Assembly: GCA_026770585.1 (NCBI GenBank)
Contig: MU646406.1
Span: forward strand, 677,791-690,776
DNA: 12,986 nucleotides
Source: Baffinella frigidus
Taxonomy: Eukaryota > Cryptophyceae > Cryptomonadales > Baffinellaceae
Reading direction: 5' to 3'
Shown here: positions 6,613 through 12,880 of the stretch, in pieces
Layout of the letters: the number at the start of each line of letters is the position of its first letter
How positions within the stretch are numbered: position 1 is the stretch's first letter
The notes under the pieces: generated by a model
Databases searched by the model: none
What the model was told of the DNA's origin: nothing
The model's input: the letters and a program-made list of their open reading frames with translations, nothing else
Program-made: the position numbers and the translations under genes

Positions 6613-6730
6613 TAGGGGTACCTCGCGCATAAGAAACCGCCCCCCCCCCTAGGACCACGATAGGGCCCTTGGCATAGGCCTACTGTAGGGTCCTAGGGGA
6701 GGGCAGTTTCCTATGAGCAAGGTACCCCTG
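6613..6730 (-). mobile_element. family A element, copy A5
   Basis: The left end is TAGGGGTACCTCGCGCATAA, where CA of CAGGGG is lost next to B1. The right end GAGCAAGGTACCCCTG is followed by TA. The core is in the same orientation as A2, with CCTTGGCATAGG in place of CCTAGGCATAGG. Confidence 0.8.
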
Positions 6731-6780
6731 TACATAAGTCTACGTAGGAGCGTAATAGGCTACTCGCCACTTAAGGGATA
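6731..6780 (+). repeat. 50-bp spacer between family A copies, unit 1
   Basis: TACATAAGTCTACGTAGG leads to CGCCACTTAAGGGATA. It is 48/50 identical to 7353-7402. Its right end resembles a family B end, so it may contain the remnant of a truncated B copy. Confidence 0.8.
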
Positions 6781-6896
6781 CTTTGTACCTCGCTCATAAG
6801 AAACAGCCACCCCCTAGGACCCTACAGTAAGACCATGCCTAGGACCCTATGGTGATCCTAGGGGGGTGGGCGTTTCTTATGAGCGAGGTACCCCTG
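6781..6896 (+). mobile_element. family A element, copy A6
   Basis: The left end is mutated (CTTTGTACCTCG instead of CAGGGGTACCTCG), whereas its counterpart A8 in unit 2 is intact. The decay therefore followed the duplication. The right end is intact and followed by TA. The core has the A1 orientation with several substitutions. Confidence 0.75.
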
Positions 6897-6935
6897 TACG
6901 TCAACGCCAAACAGGTTTTGTGCCCCTACAGGGGT

Positions 6936-7237
6936 CCACTGGCCCTCCCAGGTGGCTCAAATACCCTCCTGGAACTCAAGGGTCCGGACTTGTAAAACAA
7001 GTCTTTACTACACATTTGGGACTCATCACGTCCGGACATGCAGACATTTGACCCTCACGAAAAGAGGCGTTGGCACCTGGTCACGGACCACACCTGTCCT
7101 GGACACCTGGTCGCGTCCGAGATGTGGTACAGACTTTTATTCTTAATCGTTTTTGTCAGCGGGGTCGAATCAACCCCGCTGCAAGGTAAAATCGAAGACC
7201 TTCCAGGGCAATATTTGAGCCACCTGGGAGGACTGGT
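6936..7237. mobile_element. element G, 302-bp inverted-repeat element nested in a family A copy
   Basis: The left end CCACTGGCCCTCCCAGGTGG and the right end, complement of ACCAGTCCTCCCAGGTGG, continue into GCTCAAATA. The inverted repeats total about 38 bp with small gaps. It interrupts a family A copy after CAGGGGT. The sequence resumes GGGTACCTCGC, giving an apparent GGGT (4-bp) or shorter target duplication. The interior has a stable AGCGGGG/CCCCGCT hairpin (7158-7180) and two GTCCGGAC palindromes, with no credible ORF. Confidence 0.7.
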
Positions 7238-7352
7238 GGGTACCTCGCTCATAAGAAACCGCCCCCCCCCCCTAGACCACCATAGGGCCCTAGGCATAGG
7301 CCTACTGTAGGGTCCTAGGGGTCGGCAGTTTCCTATGAGCGAGGTACCCCTG
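7238..7352 (-). mobile_element. family A element, copy A7 (right portion after element G)
   Basis: Its first nine bases (6927-6935, with TA) lie left of element G. The remainder runs from GGGTACCTCGCTCATAAG to CCCCTG and is followed by TA. The core is in the A2 orientation and the right inner arm reads GTCGGCAGTTTCC. Confidence 0.75.
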
Positions 7353-7402
7353 TACATAAGTCTACGTAGGAGCCTAATAGGCTACTCGCCACTGAAGGGA
7401 TA
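7353..7402 (+). repeat. 50-bp spacer between family A copies, unit 2
   Basis: This is the partner of 6731-6780. The end reads CCACTGAAGGGATA, one change from a family B-like end. Confidence 0.8.
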
Positions 7403-7520
7403 CAGGGGTACCTCGCTCATAAGAAAGTGCCTCCTCCTAGGACCCTACAGTAGACCTATGCCTAGGGCCCTACGGTGGTCCTAGGGGGGTGGGCGTTTTC
7501 TTCTGAGCGAGGTACCCCTG
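7403..7520 (+). mobile_element. family A element, copy A8
   Basis: Both ends are intact apart from TTCTGAGCG on the right. TA flanks both sides. The core has the A1 orientation. It is the duplicate of A6 and better preserved. Confidence 0.85.
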
Positions 7521-7556
7521 TACTACCGGTCTCTCCAAAGGGACAGAAAAACAGTA

Positions 7557-7629
7557 CAGGGGTACCTCGCTCATAAGAAAACGCCCCCCCCTAGGACCCC
7601 CATAGGGCCCTAGGCATCGGCCTACTGTA
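7557..7629 (-). mobile_element. family A element, copy A9, right half missing
   Basis: The left end is intact and preceded by TA, and the core runs to CCTACTGTA. The next bases are unrelated (CATGTAATACC). The internal CTGTA coincides with the terminal CTGTA of a full copy, so loss of the right half by recombination between two CTGTA words explains the break. Confidence 0.75.
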
Positions 7630-7882
7630 CATGTAATACCAACACGGCCGCCATGCACGCACCCTCACCGAGGCTATGTCTGAGGCTATGTCTGAGCAGG
7701 GGCTTGCCACGAACACGCACTGCCCTGGGAAAGAGACCGTGACTAATACATACACGGCCTGCCGCCACGTGTGCACCCCCACCGAGGCTATGTCTCAGCA
7801 GGGGCGCTGAGAGAGGTCAGTGCACTCTGCACGTTGCATACGACTGAAATCGAGGAGAGAGAACACCAACACCTCCACCATA

Positions 7883-7999
7883 CAGGGGTACCTCGCTCAT
7901 AAGAAACCGTTCCCCAACTAGGACCACCATAGGGCCCTAGGCATAGTCCTACTGTAGGGTCGTAGGGGGCGGTGGTTTCTTATGAGCGAGGTACCCCTG
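7883..7999 (-). mobile_element. family A element, copy A10
   Basis: Both ends are perfect, with TA on both sides. The core has CATAGTCCTACTG and GTCGTAGG substitutions. It is inserted in the tandem array. Confidence 0.85.
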
Positions 8000-8189
8000 T
8001 ACCCCACAGAGGCAGTGTCTTGAGGCTATGTCTGAGCAGGGGTTTGACACGCACCCGGGGAGAGAGACCTTCACTAATACCAACACGGCCTAGGAGAAGA
8101 ACCTTAAGTAATACCAACACGGCCGACCGCCACGTGTGCACCCCCACCGAGGCTATGTCGCAGCAGGGGCGCTGAGAAAAGTCACTGTA

Positions 8190-8306
8190 CAGGGGTACCT
8201 CGCTCATAAGAAAGCGCCCCCCCCTAGGACCCTACAGTAGTCTTTTGCCCAGGGCCCTATGGTGGTCCTAGGGGGTGGGCGGTTTCGTATGAGCGAGGTA
8301 CTCCTG
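8190..8306 (+). mobile_element. family A element, copy A11
   Basis: The left end is perfect. The right end is GAGGTACTCCTG, with one change. TA flanks both sides. The core is diverged (AGTCTTTTGCCCAGGG). Joining the flanks restores a continuous array sequence. Confidence 0.85.
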
Positions 8307-8571
8307 TACTCATACCAACACGGCCGGCCGCCACGTGTGCACCCCCACCGAGGCTATGTCTCAGCAGGGGGGGGTGGTTGCAGGTACAGCTTCTGCCTCC
8401 GAGGTGGTTGTGGCGTATCCACTTTTGCCACTGCACCTAAAAAGGTGGTCAACGACTCCTTGTTCCATATTTCTTTATAAGAAGGCATCTATCTACCACA
8501 GCCCCTTCCCACCGTTATCACCTCATTTTGTGTAAAGTTACCACTGCGCCGAGAGATGTCTCGTCTCTATC

Positions 8572-8780
8572 GGGGGTAAGCACGCGAGAAGTCTCCTCTG
8601 CATTCAACGAGTTTTGTCTCTCTTATCCCGTAAGTGGCCAGTAGGCTCATACGCCCTACCGTAGGGCCCTAGGACCTGCCTAGGACCTCTTGGCCCTCAA
8701 ATCTATCGGCATGGCCACTTAAGGGATAACGGGGGTGAGGACAGAAGTCTCCTCTGTATCAGGGGTAAGCACGTCCGGTG
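8572..8780 (+). repeat. diverged direct repeats flanking family B copy B2
   Basis: GGGGGTAAGCACG and AGAAGTCTCCTCTGCAT (8574-8606) recur in swapped order as AGAAGTCTCCTCTGTAT and AGGGGTAAGCACG (8745-8774). B2 lies between them. Positions 8378-8571 to the left hold no feature that I can support. Confidence 0.55.
8626..8726 (+). mobile_element. family B element, copy B2
   Basis: The ends are TCCCGTAAGTGGCCAGTAGG and GGCCACTTAAGGGA, with TA on both sides (8624-8625 and 8727-8728). It shares the CCTACCGTAGGGCCCTAGG core with B1. The inner palindrome has decayed (CCCTCAAATCTATCGG). Confidence 0.8.
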
Positions 8781-8784
8781 TCTT

Positions 8785-8809
8785 GTCCAGCCCCCGGCGG
8801 GGGCTGGAC
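8785..8809. other. strong GC hairpin
   Basis: GTCCAGCCCC and GGGGCTGGAC form a perfect 10-bp stem with a short CGGCG-type loop that can extend the pairing. No T-run follows, so it is not a classical terminator. It lies in gene-free sequence. Confidence 0.6.
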
Positions 8810-8939
8810 ACGACCTCAAGTGGACACGTGGTCTAAAGTGGACGTGACTGTGTAAAGTCACTCCGACTACTCCTCTGTGGGGCTTGTCCCCAGAGTCTCT
8901 GTGTCGCATCCTGTGTCACGTCCTGGGTCACGTCCTGTA

Positions 8940-9057
8940 CAGGGGTACCTCGCTCATAATAAAACGCCCCCCGCCTAGGACCATCATAGGGCCCTAGGCA
9001 TGGGCCTAATGCAGGGGTCCTAGGGGGGGGCGTTTTCTTGTGAGCGAGGAACCCCTG
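8940..9057 (-). mobile_element. family A element, copy A12
   Basis: TA is on both sides. The right end has GAGGAACCCCTG, with one change. The target lies in a stretch of CGTGTCC/GTCCTG words (8905-9097) that continues on both sides. Confidence 0.85.
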
Positions 9058-9095
9058 TATCGTGTCCGTGTCCTATGTCGTGTCCTATGTCGTGT

Positions 9096-9191
9096 CCGTT
9101 TTCTTGTGCGCAGATGGCGCCGTTTTCTTGCAGGCAGTTGGAGCCATTTTCTCGCAGGCGGTTGGAGCCGTTTTCGTGCAGGCAGATGGAG
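9096..9191 (+). repeat. 24-bp tandem repeat, four units
   Basis: The unit is CCGTTTTCTTGCAGGCAGTT plus GGAG, with one to six changes per unit. As 24 is a multiple of three, all frames stay open as octapeptide repeats on both strands (for example GSNRLREN/GSNCLQEN on the minus strand). I see no domain or start context to make this a gene. Confidence 0.8.
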
Positions 9192-9203
9192 CGGAGGAAG
9201 GCC

Positions 9204-9255
9204 GCAAGGGCCTCGTGGCCACTGTCCGCCGCAAGGTCGTGCGGCCACTGCGCGA
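9204..9255 (+). repeat. 52-bp direct repeat, copy 1 (partner 9375-9426)
   Basis: GCAAGGGCCTCGTGG through GTCGTGCGGCCACTGCGCGA recurs 171 bp downstream with about nine differences. A third, partial copy (AGGTCGTGCGGCCACTG) is at 9541-9557. Confidence 0.75.
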
Positions 9256-9291
9256 AAGTTGACGGTTTAGTACCAGCGCCGTCAACTTTTG
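9256..9291. other. GTTGACGG hairpin
   Basis: AAAGTTGACGG and CCGTCAACTTT form an 11-bp perfect stem around GTTTAGTACCAGCG-type loop sequence. The word CCGTCAACTTTGGAG, preceded by GGTTCG(T/C)GGTACAA, also occurs at 3029-3066 and 11493-11521. The motif is therefore a dispersed repeat. Confidence 0.6.
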
Positions 9292-9301
9292 GCATTGTTC
9301 T

Positions 9302-9366
9302 GGGGGACTCCACGCCCCCCTATAATTGTTTTAAGGGGCACTCCACGTCCGTCTAGAAGTGTTTTA
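9302..9366 (+). repeat. two-unit ~33-bp tandem repeat
   Basis: GGGGACTCCACG...TTGTTTTAA is followed by GGGGCACTCCACG...GTGTTTTAA. It lies between the two 52-bp repeats. Confidence 0.65.
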
Positions 9367-9374
9367 ACCAGGAC

Positions 9375-9426
9375 GCGAGGGCTTCGTGGGAGCTGACAGC
9401 CGCCAGGCCGTGCGGCCACTGCGCGA
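9375..9426 (+). repeat. 52-bp direct repeat, copy 2 (partner 9204-9255)
   Basis: GCGAGGGCTTCGTGG through GCCGTGCGGCCACTGCGCGA. Beyond it, GATGTACAGGCGG (9449-9461) and CATGTACCGCC (9512-9522) are inverted relative to each other. Confidence 0.75.
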
Positions 9427-9568
9427 CCAAAGAGACCATCACTACAATAGATGTACAGGCGGTTTAGTACCAGGAACGCTGCGTACAATAGATGTAAAGA
9501 CTATACAATTACATGTACCGCCCGGTTTGGCTCGGGCGTCAGGTCGTGCGGCCACTGGGGGGGGGGTG

Positions 9569-9668
9569 TCCCTTAAGTGGCCAGGCAGTCAGATTTGACT
9601 GCCAAGAGGTCCTAGGCAGGTCCTAGGGTCCTACGGTAGGGCGTATGCGCCTACTGGCCACTTAAGGT
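9569..9668 (-). mobile_element. family B element, copy B3
   Basis: The ends are TCCCTTAAGTGGCCA and TGGCCACTTAAGG, with TA on the right and TG on the left. It is inverted relative to B1 and B2. The inner near-palindrome GGCAGTCAGATTTGACTGCC is well kept, and the core reads CCTACGGTAGGGCGTATGC, bringing it closer to the family A and D cores. Confidence 0.8.
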
Positions 9669-9670
9669 AT

Positions 9671-10314
9671 ACTTATTTCAAGCACGACCGCGCACGAGCA
9701 AGGAGTCGAGATGGGAGGAGGCCCTCGTCCGGGAACAGGTTTAATTTCAAAGAAAATGGCCTATCAAACCGGGTTATGTTCCTAATTAAATTTACTTAGG
9801 GCGCTAATTAACCTTGGTCCAACTCCTATGAACAAATAGGGATCCATTTTCTTTTAAATAAACATGTCTCCGGATAAGCACGGTGTCCCACACGAGGCTA
9901 TCCATGCGAACATAATAGAAGGACATTTCAAAATTTGCGGGGAAATCAACACGGGAAGCGTGTTGTAACGTGACCAATTGCTGACTTTTGGCGTGTGTCC
10001 TGGGCAATAATCCAATAATTGACTTGTGAATCTGTTCGCATAGATAGCTTCGTGTGGTCTCTTCCAGGTAGACAACAAAGGTGTGTACCTGCGGTTACTT
10101 TTCCGTCAAAGTCAATTATTTATGGGCATTTTCGGCAACTTTTGCCGATTTCAAGGGAAAATAATAGATGGACGCAGGGCGTAAAATGACATGTAGCTCT
10201 CCCGCGTAGAAGGTGTGTACAGTAACAAATGGAAACCCGGATTACGGTTTAGGGTTGAAAGGTGTAGGTCTTAGGGGTTGATGAAATCGGGGGGTCGCTA
10301 TATTGAGGAATACC
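9671..10314. other. AT-richer stretch without recognised features
   Basis: The base composition differs from the GC-rich neighbours. The only structures noted are inverted AATAATTGAC (10014-10023) and GTCAATTATT (10109-10118), a TCGGCAACTTTTGCCGA mini-hairpin near 10132, and a repeated AAGGTGTGTAC (10078 and 10210). The longest minus-strand frames (67 and 74 codons) look like chance. Confidence 0.5.
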
Positions 10315-10316
10315 TA

Positions 10317-10585
10317 GCTCTGCCTCGGTTAATCTGGGCTCCGAGTTAATTACATCTCGGAACATACCAGAATCTGTCCTGATGAAAAGACGTAAGATAG
10401 CATCATTTGATGCCTAAAATAGCATATACACCCTTACCTTCCGCGCGGGGAGCCTAAGATAGCGGGACAGATTCTGTCTTGGTCCGAAATTAAATTACAT
10501 TTAGATCAGGATTCCGTACAAACCCTCTCGTACAAAACGCATCTAAATGTATTTGACGAGGAGTCCAGATTAACAGAGGCAGCGC
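10317..10585. mobile_element. element I, 269-bp inverted-repeat element
   Basis: The left end is GCTCTGCCTCGGTTAATCTG. The right end is the complement of GCGCTGCCTCTGTTAATCTG, continuing into GGACTCC. A second inverted pair, AGAATCTGTCC (10370-10380) and GGACAGATTCT (10464-10474), lies inside. TA flanks both ends (10315-10316 and 10586-10587). The interior is AT-rich with repeated TAAGATAGC words and no ORF. Confidence 0.7.
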
Positions 10586-10587
10586 TA

Positions 10588-10705
10588 CAGGAGTACCTCG
10601 CTCATAAGAAATCGCCCCCCCCCCTAGGACCACCACAGGGCCCTAGGCATAGGCCTACTGTAGGGTCCTAGGGGGAGGCAGTTTCTTGTGAGCGAGGTAC
10701 CCCTG
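10588..10705 (-). mobile_element. family A element, copy A13
   Basis: The left end is CAGGAGTACCTCGC (one change). The right end is perfect, and TA flanks both sides. Its left TA is the same TA that closes element I, so the two elements abut through a shared dinucleotide. Confidence 0.85.
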
Positions 10706-10711
10706 TAGCCC

Positions 10712-10826
10712 CCCGGCATCACCCACTGCTGCTAGGGACCTCGGCAGCAAGGATTGTGGTGATGCCGGGAGGCTAGCAGGCTCTGGCTCCCTGCTAGCCT
10801 CTGGGTATCACCCACTGCTGCTAGGT
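10712..10826. repeat. hairpin cluster with internal direct repeat
   Basis: Hairpin 1 (10712-10769) pairs CCGGCATCACC with GGTGATGCCGG and TGCTGC with GCAGCA. Hairpin 2 (10771-10799) pairs GGCTAGCAGG with CCTGCTAGCC. ATCACCCACTGCTGCTAGG then repeats at 10808-10826, matching 10719-10737. It is GC-rich and non-coding. Confidence 0.7.
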
Positions 10827-10832
10827 AGCAAC

Positions 10833-10939
10833 GGTACCCCTGTAGTTCGTCCTAGCGGGCGACGCATTCTGCTCCCCCAACACCCTTCGGGGTGCCGTTG
10901 GGGCATAGCTTGGCCCCTGCCTCATCCCATCTCGACTCG
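10833..10939 (+). repeat. 107-bp direct repeat joined to family A end fragments, copy 2
   Basis: This matches 6205-6310. It begins with only the last ten bases of a family A end (GGTACCCCTG, 10833-10842) and stops at CTCGACTCG, where a 27-bp family A end begins (10940-10966). Confidence 0.85.
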
Positions 10940-10966
10940 CGGTTTCTTATGAGCGAGGTACCCCTG
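10940..10966 (-). mobile_element. family A right-end fragment
   Basis: CGGTTTCTTATGAGCGAGGT through CCCCTG, followed by TA. Only the terminal arm is present. It is bounded on the left by the 107-bp repeat. Confidence 0.75.
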
Positions 10967-11081
10967 TAGTCCAGGACGAGCCCGCCTCGGGCCAATAAGC
11001 CGACTGTAATTGGGGTAAGCTCCTAGGGCTGCACGTGCCTTCTGGGAAGGAGGGCTGGCTTAGCCCTGGTGGTCAGGGGTG

Positions 11082-11252
11082 TCACGCAAGAGTGTAGGGC
11101 TGACCTAAGAAAACAAGTCAGTTCACACGGAATTTGTACCAACTTTCCGAAATTTCGATGTTTCTCTGGGGAGAATGTCCACTTATGAACTTAAAAAATA
11201 GTCAGATCTGACTATTTCTCCTGCAGGCCACTCTGCCTTACACTCTTGCGTG
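11082..11252. mobile_element. foldback element K
   Basis: The ends are CACGCAAGAGTGTA and TACACTCTTGCGTG. GTG flanks both sides (11079-11081 and 11253-11255). Joining the flanks gives GGTGGTCAGGGGTGAGATCC, which matches uninterrupted sites at 11771-11790 and, less closely, 11942-11959. A 22-bp perfect palindrome centred on AGATCT lies near 11197-11218. No ORF. Confidence 0.7.
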
Positions 11253-11284
11253 GTGAGATCCCCGGGCGGAACAACCCCAACTCC

Positions 11285-11445
11285 CCACACAGCGGACTTC
11301 GAAGGGATTTTGAATAACCCCTAAGCGACCAGACCTAGGACCCTACGGTAGGCAACCCGTAGGGGCATGGGGGGGTTCCTTCGGATAAGGTGACGGGAAC
11401 TCGGGCACTGAGTGCCCAAAAATCCCTTCGTAGCCCGCTGTGTGG
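11285..11445 (+). mobile_element. family D element, copy D2
   Basis: The ends are CCACACAGCGG and CCGCTGTGTGG, better matched than in D1. The core reads CCTAGGACCCTACGGTAGGC, followed by the GGGCACTGAGTGCCC palindrome. Identity to D1 is about 93% by eye. The flanks CAACTC and ACAGGGCT resemble CACTCCACAAGGCT at 11806-11819, a second possible empty site. Confidence 0.8.
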
Positions 11446-11567
11446 ACAGGGCTCACTCGGATTCCCTGACTTTTCGTAAGTTGACATGCTCGGTTCGCGG
11501 TACAAATCCGTCAACTTTGGAGCGGGAACGAGCCCGGGCGCACCAAACTGGTGGGCCCAAATACGAC

Positions 11568-11590
11568 AATAAGTGGACCGATCTGCAAAG
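11568..11590 (+). repeat. AATAAATGGACCGATCTGCA module, copy 1
   Basis: The word AATAA(G/A)TGGACCGATCT plus GCAAAG occurs at 11568, 11682 and 11892, followed by (C)CCACT or AACACT. It forms part of the satellite-like region, and the three copies are not evenly spaced (114 and 210 bp). Confidence 0.8.
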
Positions 11591-11681
11591 CCCACTCCAC
11601 TCAGCAGCGAGCGAAAGCCTTTTCACCTTGAATTCAAGGTGAAATTCCGGTTAGGTTCCAGGGCAATGGATAATATTCGAT

Positions 11682-11704
11682 AATAAATGGACCGATCTGC
11701 AAAG
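11682..11704 (+). repeat. AATAAATGGACCGATCTGCA module, copy 2
   Basis: Identical to copy 3 over the first 23 bases. A 7-bp word TTCACCTTGAATTCAAGGTGAA just before (11619-11644) is a near-perfect palindrome. Confidence 0.8.
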
Positions 11705-11891
11705 CCCACTGAGGCAGAGGGAGAGTGGGTGTGGTGTAGGGTCTCGGGTGTGGGGTTTAGAACCTTGCTTTGGTGGTCGGGGGTGAGATCCTCGAGCGGG
11801 ACGAGCCTCACTCCACAAGGCTACCCCCCAAGGATAAAAGTCGGCGAATAATAAGTCTTTGTACCGGGCAATTATTAATCAGTACCACGAA

Positions 11892-11914
11892 AATAAATGG
11901 ACCGATCTGCAAAG
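11892..11914 (+). repeat. AATAAATGGACCGATCTGCA module, copy 3
   Basis: This copy leads directly into the CCTTGCCCTGATGGTCGGGG module and then the first TCGAGCGGGACCAGCC unit of the next array, so the modules form a higher-order order. Confidence 0.8.
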
Positions 11915-12257
11915 AACACTGTGGGGCCTGACCTTGCCCTGATGGTCGGGGGTGAGATCTTCGAGCGGGACCAGCCTCGCGAGGAACCTGCAGAGGTCCT
12001 CGCGTCCTGCGGATATATAACGCGATTGTTATTATTGTCCGTTAAAAGGCGTTTTATACGCAAGTGACCAGTACCAGCACGGAGTGTTAGACACACCCAC
12101 AAGAAATGTTTTCGAGCGGGACCAGCCTCGCGAGGAACCTGCAGAGGTCCTCACGCCCTGCCACGATATAACCACGTTTTATTATCGGTTTAAAAGAGTT
12201 TTATACGGGCGTGGAGACGTTTTATACGGACGTGATCAGCACTTGAACCCCCCCTGG

Positions 12258-12354
12258 AAGTGTTAGACACACCCACGTTCGAGTGTTAGACACACCTAGG
12301 AGTGTTATACACACATATGGAGTGTTAGACACTCCCACGGAGGGTTAGACACAC
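12258..12354 (+). repeat. AGTGTTAGACACACC repeats, cluster 1
   Basis: Five variants of (G)AGTGTTAGACACACC occur with spacers of a few bases (CACGTTCG, TAGG, ATATGG, CACGG). Each unit contains the palindrome-like GTGTTAGACAC, so each can form a 4-bp stem, GTGT/ACAC. Confidence 0.8.
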
Positions 12355-12480
12355 AGATCTTCGAGCGGGACGAGTCTCGCGAGGAACCTGCAGAGGCCCT
12401 CGCGTCTTGCGGATATATGACGCGATTATTATTATTGTCCGTCAAAAGGCGTTTTATACGGACGTGACCAGTACCAGCAC

Positions 12481-12537
12481 GGAGTGTTAGACACACCTAG
12501 GAGTGTTAGACACACCTAGGAGTGTTAGACACACCCA
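12481..12537 (+). repeat. 19-bp tandem repeat, cluster 2
   Basis: GGAGTGTTAGACACACCTA is repeated three times at an exact 19-bp period, the last unit ending in CCA. It is the freshest form of the word seen in cluster 1 and at 12081-12098. Confidence 0.85.
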
Positions 12538-12598
12538 CACCCGACGTTTTCGAGCGGAACCAGCCTCGCGAGAAACCTGCAGAGGTCCTCGCGCCCTG

Positions 12599-12690
12599 CC
12601 GAGATGACTTTTGGCGTCAGAGGCCCGCCTCACGAGATGACTTATGGCGATTCGTCATCTTCCTCGCGAGATGACTTATGGCGATTCTCG
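12599..12690 (+). repeat. GAGATGACTTATGGCG tandem repeat
   Basis: Three units of CGAGATGACTT(T/A)TGGCG start near 12601, 12634 and 12666, a period of about 32 bp. Positions 12691-12880 beyond show a CTCTCTCTCGAG stretch followed by ten G, and nothing else that I can identify. Confidence 0.75.
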
Positions 12691-12880
12691 TCACCAGTTC
12701 TGTAAAGTCACGGGAAGGATGCTGAGTCTTCACAGAGAAAAAGAGAGTGTGGATCTCTCTCTCGAGGGGGGGGGGTGATACCCATCTGGGCCGCCTTGTG
12801 GAGGCATGTATGCCCGACGAGGTTTTTGGAGTGCAGAGAGAGGCCTCTCGCCCTTAGCCACTCTGCAGTCTCGATCTGTG

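Larger units (their letters stand above)
6465..6898 (+). repeat. segmental tandem duplication, unit 1
   Basis: The order is a 28-bp leader (CGTCAACGCC...TTGTGCCCC), TA, a family A element (A5, preceded by element B1), a 50-bp spacer (6731-6780), then a second family A element (A6). The same order follows at once in unit 2. Leaders differ at three positions and spacers at two. Unit 1 carries family B where unit 2 carries element G. Confidence 0.8.
6899..7520 (+). repeat. segmental tandem duplication, unit 2
   Basis: The leader (6899-6926) is followed by TA, family A copy A7 split by element G, the 50-bp spacer at 7353-7402 and copy A8. Without element G the unit would be about 320 bp. Unit 1 is about 330 bp without B1 and the extra A end. 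Confidence 0.8.
7630..8377 (+). repeat. GC-rich tandem array interrupted by two family A copies
   Basis: The recurrent module runs from ATACCAACACGGCC through CCACGTGTGCACCCCCACCG to GAGGCTATGTCTCAGCAGGG. Copies or partial copies start near 7627, 7742, 8018 (partial), 8075, 8110 and 8310. The 5-bp difference CTGAG/CTCAG separates subtypes, and GAGGCTATGTCT is doubled at 7670-7692. Minus-strand open frames through it simply follow the repeat. Copies A10 and A11 are inserted into it. No function is recognised. Confidence 0.75.
11961..12600 (+). repeat. satellite-like array of ~150-250-bp units
   Basis: Units start TCGAGCGGGACCAGCCTCGC and continue AGGAACCTGCAGAGGTCCTC, then an AT-rich part (GGATATATAACGCG, ATTATTGTCCGT), then GCGTTTTATACG and GACCAGTACCAGCACGGAGT, closing with GTGTTAGACACACC words. 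Starts are at 11961, 12112, 12361 and 12551, so unit length varies (151, 249 and 190 bp), mainly through the number of terminal 19-bp repeats. No reading frame is maintained across units. Candidate roles such as subtelomeric or centromeric satellite are inference. Confidence 0.8.

Noticed and set aside
7055-7357. Minus-strand frame of 100 codons with YRGTSLIGN-type start
   Set aside because: The same peptide word appears wherever a family A end is read in this frame (also 931-1293), so it is translated element sequence, not a gene.
8785-8809. Intrinsic terminator
   Set aside because: There is no T-run after the stem, and the organism is eukaryotic.
11493-11516. tRNA-like internal promoter word GGTTCGCGGTACAAATCC
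   Set aside because: It departs from the B-box and no cloverleaf or A-box could be built around it. It is part of a dispersed GTCAACTTTGGAG repeat.
12258-12537. CRISPR-like short repeats
   Set aside because: Spacers are 0-8 bp, repeats are tandem at 19 bp, and the context is eukaryotic with no cas genes.
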